Assembly: GCA_025464645.1 (NCBI GenBank)
Contig: JAODGF010000029.1
Coordinates: 1 to 9,411 of the forward strand
From: Methanosarcinales archaeon
GTDB taxonomy: Archaea; Halobacteriota; Syntropharchaeia; Alkanophagales; Methanospirareceae
Reading direction: 5' to 3'
Length of the DNA: 9,411 nt
Below are positions 5,661 to 9,411 of the stretch, one piece after another. The position numbers and the translations under genes were made by a program. The notes beneath the pieces were generated by a model, which made no database searches, was not told the origin of the DNA, and was given only the letters and a program-made list of their open reading frames with translations. The first letter of the stretch is position 1. Every line of letters begins with the position of its first letter.

Positions 5661-7052
5661 ATGCTATCAGTAGTAGGAATCGGACCGGGAGCTTTGGATT
5701 TGATGACCGAACGAGCGAGAGCACGGATTTCACGTGCGGACGTCGTTATGGGCAATGAGAGATACATTGAGCTAATAAAGGGTATCATTCCTGCGAGTGC
5801 TGAGGTGGTAATAGGCAAGATGGGAACTGAGGTAGAACGAGCAAAGAAAGCAGTTGAGCTGGGGCAGCACAAGGATGTCGTTCTTGTCTCTGGAGGCGAT
5901 GCAGGCATCTATGGCATGGCAGGGCTGGCGCTCGAGGTTGCGGCAGATTCAGACGTCAAGTTGGAGATAGTCCCTGGTATAACCGCAGCATCAGCATCCG
6001 CAGCATTACTTGGTGCACCCATCGCAAATGATTTCGCAGTCGTCAGTTTGAGCGATTTGCTGGTGCCGTGGAGTGAGATAGAGCGTAAGCTGGAAGGATT
6101 GGCAAAAATGGACATCGCAGTGGTCGTGTATAACCCCAAAAGCAAGAACCGAACGGTGCAATTAGAGAAGGCACACGGGATTTTTATGCGGTTCCGTGAC
6201 AGGAAAACAATAGTTGGCATTGTGAGAAATGCAGAACGAGAAGGATGCGAGATCGAGATTACCACATTAGAAGGCTTGCCTGCGTTCTATCACTGTATAG
6301 ATATGTCAACGACCATTATTATTGGCTGCTCGGGGACAAAAAATCTTGGTGCCCGTATGGTTACACGCCGAGGCTATGAAAGGAAATACGATTATGAGAC
6401 AGGAAACGAGAATGCTGACGATATAGCAATGGCGGGCTATGTAGAGGCGGGAAACAGGATATGGGAGAGGAGCAAGGCAATTGTAGCTGATATTGTGTCA
6501 AAATACTCGGGTTCGTTAAGCAAGCACGAACAAAGAGTAGCGGAGAGAGTGGTCTTTGCCAACGCAGACCCTTCCTTTCTTGACTTGCTTGTGTTCAATC
6601 ATCATCCAGTTGAGACGGGAATACAGTGCATAAAAGATGGAAAAGCAATCATTACAGACATTGAAATGGTGAAAGCGGGAATCAGCAAAAGATACAGGGA
6701 GAAGGTAATGTGTTTTGTGAATGCGCCCAAATCAATGGAGATAGCGAAAAAAGAAGGGCTCACGAGAACTGCTGCGGGAATCAGGCTCGCAAAGGAAGAG
6801 GGGCTCATACAGGGTAATGTTGTGATTATTGGGAATGCACCTTCGGCGTGTCAGGAGATTTGTGCGCTCGTTGAGGATGGTATAAAGCCGGCTCTTGCTG
6901 TTGCCACTCCCGTGGGGTTTGTTAATGCCGCAGAGACGAAAGAGAGGATATTGTCTATGGGCGTTCCTTGCATCGCGATAAGGGGATCGAGAGGAGGGAC
7001 TCCTTCGGCAGTAGCGATTATTAACGCGATAATTGAGATTGCGCACCAATAG
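5661..7052 (+). CDS. Fusion of C17-methyltransferase CbiH and precorrin-8 methylmutase CbiC
   Basis: The N-terminal half (1-241) is CbiH, which methylates C17 of cobalt-factor III and contracts the ring. It shows VVGIGPGALDLMT (4-16), VSGGDAGIYGMAG (76-88), IVPGITAASASAALLGAP (103-120), VVYNPKSKNR (155-164) and the closing MVTRRGYERKY (233-243). After a short acidic linker (about 244-255), residues 256-463 are CbiC/CobH, which moves a methyl from C11 to C12 to form cobyrinate. Its conserved blocks are ITDIEMVKAGI (331-341), LTRTAAGIRL (367-376), VIIGNAPSA (388-396), PVGFVNAAETKE (417-428) and RGSRGGTPSA (441-450). The catalytic His expected in the VHA block (His43 of Pseudomonas CobH) is Phe299 here (TTT at 6555-6557), although the flanking sequence aligns without gaps. 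CbiH activity is well supported; mutase activity is uncertain. It is the last gene of the operon and has a weak ribosome-binding site. Confidence 0.92.
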   Translation: MLSVVGIGPGALDLMTERARARISRADVVMGNERYIELIKGIIPASAEVVIGKMGTEVERAKKAVELGQHKDVVLVSGGDAGIYGMAGLALEVAADSDVKLEIVPGITAASASAALLGAPIANDFAVVSLSDLLVPWSEIERKLEGLAKMDIAVVVYNPKSKNRTVQLEKAHGIFMRFRDRKTIVGIVRNAEREGCEIEITTLEGLPAFYHCIDMSTTIIIGCSGTKNLGARMVTRRGYERKYDYETGNENADDIAMAGYVEAGNRIWERSKAIVADIVSKYSGSLSKHEQRVAERVVFANADPSFLDLLVFNHHPVETGIQCIKDGKAIITDIEMVKAGISKRYREKVMCFVNAPKSMEIAKKEGLTRTAAGIRLAKEEGLIQGNVVIIGNAPSACQEICALVEDGIKPALAVATPVGFVNAAETKERILSMGVPCIAIRGSRGGTPSAVAIINAIIEIAHQ

Positions 7053-7130
7053 TTTGTGACCGATTATGCAAGGAGGACTTGGTTTATATTCAAAAGTTCA
7101 TTCTTACCGACCATTAATTCCGCAGAAAAG
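7053..7130. other. Convergent intergenic gap
   Basis: This 78-bp stretch lies between the converging cobalamin operon and the RNase III gene. No clear hairpin or long T-run is visible on either strand, so no terminator is called. Confidence 0.5.
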
Positions 7131-7604
7131 TTAGGCGAAGAAGTTCTTGAACCATTTAGTAATGACATCCCTCGATGCATCATATCCCCCATCAAGATAA
7201 ATTGCACCAATCAAGGCTTCAAGTGTTTCGGCGAGGACATATGGCTCCTCGTTTGCTTTCTGCTTTTTCTCTCCCGCACCCAACTTAATAAATTGCCCTA
7301 TTCCAAGACCCTGGCTAATACTTGCAAGCGACTCCTTTCTCTCGAGTTCTTTTTTCTTGCTCGTAATCTCCTCCCTTGTTTTACAGCCAGATTTTATCAA
7401 TAGATCCACCAGTACTGCTTTCAACACTGCATCACCAAGAGTTCTAAATATCTCTTGGTCTTCACAATCGTGATTTCGTTGCTTTTGTTCGAGCGCATAG
7501 GCTTTGCGTGTCAATGCACGATTTAAGAGGTTCTTGTCAGAGAAAGAATAGCCAAGAATTTCTTCTAATATCATGGTGTCCTCCTCAAAAATACCCCTAT
7601 CCAT
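7131..7604 (-). CDS. Compact RNase III-domain protein, catalytic residues altered
   Basis: The 157-aa product is a single RNase III endonuclease domain without the dsRNA-binding domain of bacterial RNase III, so it resembles Mini-III in architecture. Support: the N-terminal LEEILGYSFSDKNLLNRALT (13-32), the signature region FRTLGDAVLKAVLVDLL (53-69) and the second signature AETLEALIGAIYLDGGYD (125-142). Of the four metal-binding acidic residues of the family, Asp58 (GD) and Glu129 (LEA) are kept, the Glu of LEFLGD is Arg54, and the Asp of ADxxEA is Glu126. Cleavage activity is therefore uncertain; an RNA-binding or chaperone-like role, or altered metal use, is possible. Some archaea do carry RNase III-like proteins, and the Arg variant may be a subfamily trait. 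It starts at ATG 7604 (ribosome-binding site GGGGTGAT) or ATG 7574 (GAGGAGG). It converges on the cobalamin operon with no functional link evident. Confidence 0.85.
   Translation of the reverse strand: MDRGIFEEDTMILEEILGYSFSDKNLLNRALTRKAYALEQKQRNHDCEDQEIFRTLGDAVLKAVLVDLLIKSGCKTREEITSKKKELERKESLASISQGLGIGQFIKLGAGEKKQKANEEPYVLAETLEALIGAIYLDGGYDASRDVITKWFKNFFA
7580..7586 (-). promoter_or_regulatory. Internal ribosome-binding site for a second RNase III start
   Basis: On the minus strand GAGGAGG sits 5 nt before an in-frame ATG at 7574 (Met11 of the longer form). It is a stronger match than the site before Met1 at 7604, so the shorter 147-aa form may be the main product. The RNase III domain begins at about residue 12, so both forms are complete. 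Confidence 0.55.
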
Positions 7605-7612
7605 TCTTTATA

Positions 7613-7620
7613 TCACCCCT
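7613..7620 (-). promoter_or_regulatory. Ribosome-binding site for the longer RNase III start
   Basis: Minus-strand AGGGGTGA lies 8 nt before ATG 7604 and matches the archaeal GGTGA core. It would fall within a leader of about 15 nt if the TATA-like box at 7639-7649 is used. Confidence 0.5.
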
Positions 7621-7638
7621 TACAACTTTCTATTTCCT

Positions 7639-7649
7639 GTATAAAAAAG
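7639..7649 (-). promoter_or_regulatory. TATA-like box for the RNase III gene
   Basis: Minus-strand CTTTTTTATAC is an archaeal TATA-like element about 40 nt before ATG 7604. With the usual distance of roughly 25 nt, transcription would begin near 7619, just ahead of the ribosome-binding site. The plus-strand reading TATAAAAAAG could also serve a transcript starting near 7670. Called from position and composition only. Confidence 0.4.
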
Positions 7650-7786
7650 GCATTCATTCAATTTCTTATTCTGATTAGTATCACCACAGCCGGTTACCAG
7701 ACTGGATGCAAGGTTCAGTTTTGAGGCGACGGCTAACCGCTCCTCAGGTTGGATGCTCACCAAAAGAACTTTGCTCGGCACACTTA

Positions 7787-7797
7787 TTTTTTTATAA
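7787..7797 (+). promoter_or_regulatory. TATA-like box placed for a leaderless start at 7817
   Basis: TTTTTTTATAA is centred about 25 nt before the ATG at 7817, which puts the predicted transcription start at or within a base or two of the start codon. No good Shine-Dalgarno sequence precedes that ATG, consistent with a leaderless mRNA. This is the main argument for choosing 7817 over the upstream in-frame ATG at 7706. Confidence 0.5.
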
Positions 7798-7816
7798 CTT
7801 CAATAAAAATACTGGT

Positions 7817-9040
7817 ATGAGCGAAAGGAAGAAGGGGAAAAAGAAAAAGAAGAGAATAAAAGGGATGCAAGGCGGTATCGAAGTCGAAGTAGGGGAATTA
7901 GAGGGTTATAAAGCGAAAGGACTTCCGAGCAGCATGACTCAGAATGCAGATATATGGTGGGGGGTGTTTAAGTCGTTGAAGGGCGATAGGAAACTGGATT
8001 TTCTCAATGCCACTCTTGAGACTGAAATAAAGGATGAGTTCTGGGAAGGGGTAAGGTTTTTTGACGCTGTTGAGGATGTTTTTAATGATTTAGTTACAAG
8101 AGGTAAGTTAAAAGAAGGTATCAGGTTATTAGAGAGATTCCGTGAACGAAAACCGGATTTGTATAAAGAGACATATCCATATTGTGACTATAAGTTAGTC
8201 TATTACTATGCTTCTTGCAATGATCACGGGAAAATAAAAGAAGCAACAAGATATTTCAGGGAGGATCCGGAGAGAAATGCAGATTACCTGTTCAAAGTGC
8301 TGGATGCGTTGAGATTATATGGTTTAGGAGAAGAGACCTATCAATTGAGCCGTGAGGCATATAAAAAATTAAAAAATTCAGAGGAAATAGTACCCCCTGG
8401 AATTGCTGAGCTTCAAGAGATGGCGCTTTTTAGTACCATAAGCAGATATATTACATCGCCGAACTATAAGGAGAAGGGTGCAGAAGAGGAATTCAGGCGA
8501 GATTTGGAGGAGTTGGACTATTGGGACAAGCATCCACATACGCTGGATGATGAGCATTTACAGAAAACAATGAAAGCGTTACGAGGAGAGATAAGAAGTG
8601 ATTGGAAACGTGAGGATTTTCTTACCACCTCTGGTAGCAATTACGAAGACAATATATATTTGCTTTGTATGGATTTCATTCGCTATTTGCACATCAAGAA
8701 GTCATTTGAATGGGTAACAAGCGATTTGCTCTGTGATATAGCTTTCGGGTATTTTGGAGGTGTGCCGAGGAGAAAGGATAGATTTTATTTCACCTTCTCG
8801 GCGAAATATCTGGATACGTACCTTAGTGAATTCTTCGGGTTCTTTTCCGTTCTCGATGCGAGAGGGATGGCGGTTCCAAAAGCTCTGGAATACTTTTCGG
8901 CTTTTCTGCATGAAAGAGGCATTCTCAGCGATGCCGAATTGAGGAAGATTGAAAAAGGGATAGAAGCATCAAAGGAGAAACTGAGATGGGTCTATGAAAG
9001 GGACTCCTGGAAGTACAGATTTTTGGAGAATTGGGAATGA
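7817..9040 (+). CDS. Unrecognised 407-aa helical protein with Lys-rich N-terminus
   Basis: I do not recognise this family. The N-terminus is extremely basic (residues 4-15 are nearly all Lys, Arg and Gly), followed by a short acidic/Gly patch (19-30) and then about 370 residues rich in Leu, Glu, Lys, Tyr, Phe and Trp with no signal peptide or membrane span. Residues about 85-190 show helix-pair periodicity (for example GKLKEGIRLLERFRE at 97-110 and GKIKEATRYFRED at 138-150), reminiscent of TPR-like helical repeats. The C-terminal half holds an aromatic-rich segment (about 300-345) and a charged helix (372-398). The protein is probably cytoplasmic; the basic tail suggests contact with nucleic acid or another polyanion (inference). 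The start at 7817 is chosen from the TATA spacing. Base composition resembles the rest of the window. Confidence 0.8.
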   Translation: MSERKKGKKKKKRIKGMQGGIEVEVGELEGYKAKGLPSSMTQNADIWWGVFKSLKGDRKLDFLNATLETEIKDEFWEGVRFFDAVEDVFNDLVTRGKLKEGIRLLERFRERKPDLYKETYPYCDYKLVYYYASCNDHGKIKEATRYFREDPERNADYLFKVLDALRLYGLGEETYQLSREAYKKLKNSEEIVPPGIAELQEMALFSTISRYITSPNYKEKGAEEEFRRDLEELDYWDKHPHTLDDEHLQKTMKALRGEIRSDWKREDFLTTSGSNYEDNIYLLCMDFIRYLHIKKSFEWVTSDLLCDIAFGYFGGVPRRKDRFYFTFSAKYLDTYLSEFFGFFSVLDARGMAVPKALEYFSAFLHERGILSDAELRKIEKGIEASKEKLRWVYERDSWKYRFLENWE

Positions 9041-9041
9041 A

Positions 9042-9047
9042 TTTTTT
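9042..9047 (+). terminator. Possible oligo-T terminator
   Basis: Six T residues directly follow the stop codon of the 407-aa protein. Archaeal RNA polymerase can terminate on oligo-T tracts of this kind without a hairpin. The run is short and the next gene is on the same strand 75 nt on, so read-through is quite possible. Confidence 0.25.
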
Positions 9048-9115
9048 CGATATTCAACTAAAATAAGTTATTTGTCATTTCCTTCTCGATAAAGGACAAA
9101 CTCAATCTGTTTGAT

Positions 9116-9400
9116 GTGGACTATGCAGATATTCTACTCGTGATTACCACGGAGATTTACGAACGTGTGCCAGAATTGAGCAAGGAGTTGAAGGATTATC
9201 TCGATGCATGGTCGGAAAAGATGGTGGAGAGTGTAAGGGAGAAGCAGAGTGGTCTGGATTTGGGAGCTGGATTCCGTGCATTTGTAAATATCGCAGGAAA
9301 AATGAAGACGCAAGTGACTACCAGAGAGGTTACGAGGGAGGTTGTAAAACCGAGATTGAGTGATTTGATAGATGCGATAAACAAGATATATTCTTACTGA
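9116..9400 (+). CDS. Unrecognised small helical protein (about 94 aa)
   Basis: Not a family I recognise. From GTG 9116 the product opens with a mildly hydrophobic helix (DYADILLVITTEIYE, 2-16), then amphipathic charged helices (18-42), a Gly/Phe turn (LDLGAGFRAFVNIAG, about 47-61), a Thr/Val/Arg-rich stretch (66-78) and a final helix ending KIYSY. There is no cysteine, signal peptide or clear membrane span. The start is uncertain: GTG 9116 has no good ribosome-binding site, and the frame stays open upstream to 9062 without an ATG, GTG or TTG, reading FSIKDKLNLFD just before the chosen start. It follows the 407-aa protein by 75 nt on the same strand and may share its transcript. Codon use looks normal for coding DNA. 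Confidence 0.6.
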   Translation: MDYADILLVITTEIYERVPELSKELKDYLDAWSEKMVESVREKQSGLDLGAGFRAFVNIAGKMKTQVTTREVTREVVKPRLSDLIDAINKIYSY

Positions 9401-9411
9401 TTTTATGAGGA

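Larger units (their letters stand above)
7605..7816. other. Divergent intergenic region with a GC-rich hairpin
   Basis: This 212-bp gap has AT-rich ends, each with a TATA-like element, and a GC-rich middle (about 7684-7780). At 7722-7746 the plus strand folds into a hairpin: TGAGG pairs with CCTCA, then after a small internal mismatch CGG pairs with CCG around a CTAA loop; GU pairs may lengthen the base. The 7-mer TGGATGC occurs on both sides of it (7703-7709 and 7750-7756). An open reading frame entering from 7706 would extend the downstream gene by 37 codons, but it has no ribosome-binding site. The segment could be a leader or small RNA; no known RNA family is recognised. Confidence 0.4.

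Noticed and set aside
7056..7403. Plus-strand ORF of 115 codons starting GTG just after the cobalamin operon
   Set aside because: It runs antisense through the RNase III gene, whose minus-strand product has clear family motifs. The plus-strand product shows no recognisable sequence, and the AGGAGG near 7070 lies inside the ORF, not before its start.
7690..7760. Possible tRNA or cobalamin riboswitch in the GC-rich intergenic segment
   Set aside because: No cloverleaf, no T-loop GGTTCRANYCC and no cobalamin-riboswitch core could be found; only a simple hairpin is present.
7706..7816. 37-codon N-terminal extension of the 407-aa protein from ATG 7706
   Set aside because: No ribosome-binding site precedes 7706, the stretch overlaps a GC-rich hairpin, its residues look non-coding, and a TATA-like box lies inside it at the right distance for a start at 7817.
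9405..9411. ATG near the window end as a next gene start
   Set aside because: Only seven bases remain and no ribosome-binding site precedes it, so nothing can be supported.

Overview
This window looks like chromosomal DNA from an anaerobic archaeon, most likely a euryarchaeon. Three things point there: the cobalt-early (anaerobic) corrinoid pathway next to an ECF-type cobalt transporter, ribosome-binding sites of the GGAGGTGA type in a tightly overlapping operon, and archaeal TATA-like boxes, one placed for a leaderless start. A methanogen or an anaerobic methane/alkane oxidiser would fit the heavy corrinoid investment, but that lineage call is inference. No mobile element, CRISPR array, tRNA or rRNA was recognised.

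Positions 36-7052 (+) form one continuous run of cobalamin genes. Cobalt uptake comes first: cbiM, a CbiN-like gene, an extra 39-codon membrane micro-ORF, cbiQ and cbiO. Corrin-ring enzymes follow: cbiT, cbiL, cbiF, a cbiG split into two genes, and a cbiH-cbiC fusion. The genes are coupled: five successive junctions are identical 4-nt ATGA overlaps, and two are 8-nt overlaps built on nearly the same sequence. The encoded steps are cobalt import, C20 methylation (CbiL), C17 methylation with ring contraction (CbiH), C11 methylation (CbiF), ring A lactone opening (CbiG), C15 methylation with decarboxylation (CbiT) and the final methyl shift (CbiC). CbiD, CbiE, CbiJ and the amidation/adenosylation enzymes are not in the window and must be encoded elsewhere if the pathway is complete.

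Positions 7131-7604 (-) hold a compact RNase III-domain protein that converges on the cobalamin operon. It has no dsRNA-binding domain and an altered catalytic set. The 212-bp divergent gap 7605-7816 has TATA-like elements facing both ways and a GC-rich hairpin segment.

Positions 7817-9040 (+) encode an unrecognised 407-aa helical protein with a very Lys-rich N-terminus, probably from a leaderless transcript. It is followed at 9116-9400 (+) by a small unrecognised protein.

The points most worth checking are: Phe in place of the conserved active-site His in the CbiC half of the fusion; the clean two-gene split of CbiG without the middle domain; the 39-aa micro-protein inside the cobalt transporter operon; and the RNase III catalytic substitutions.
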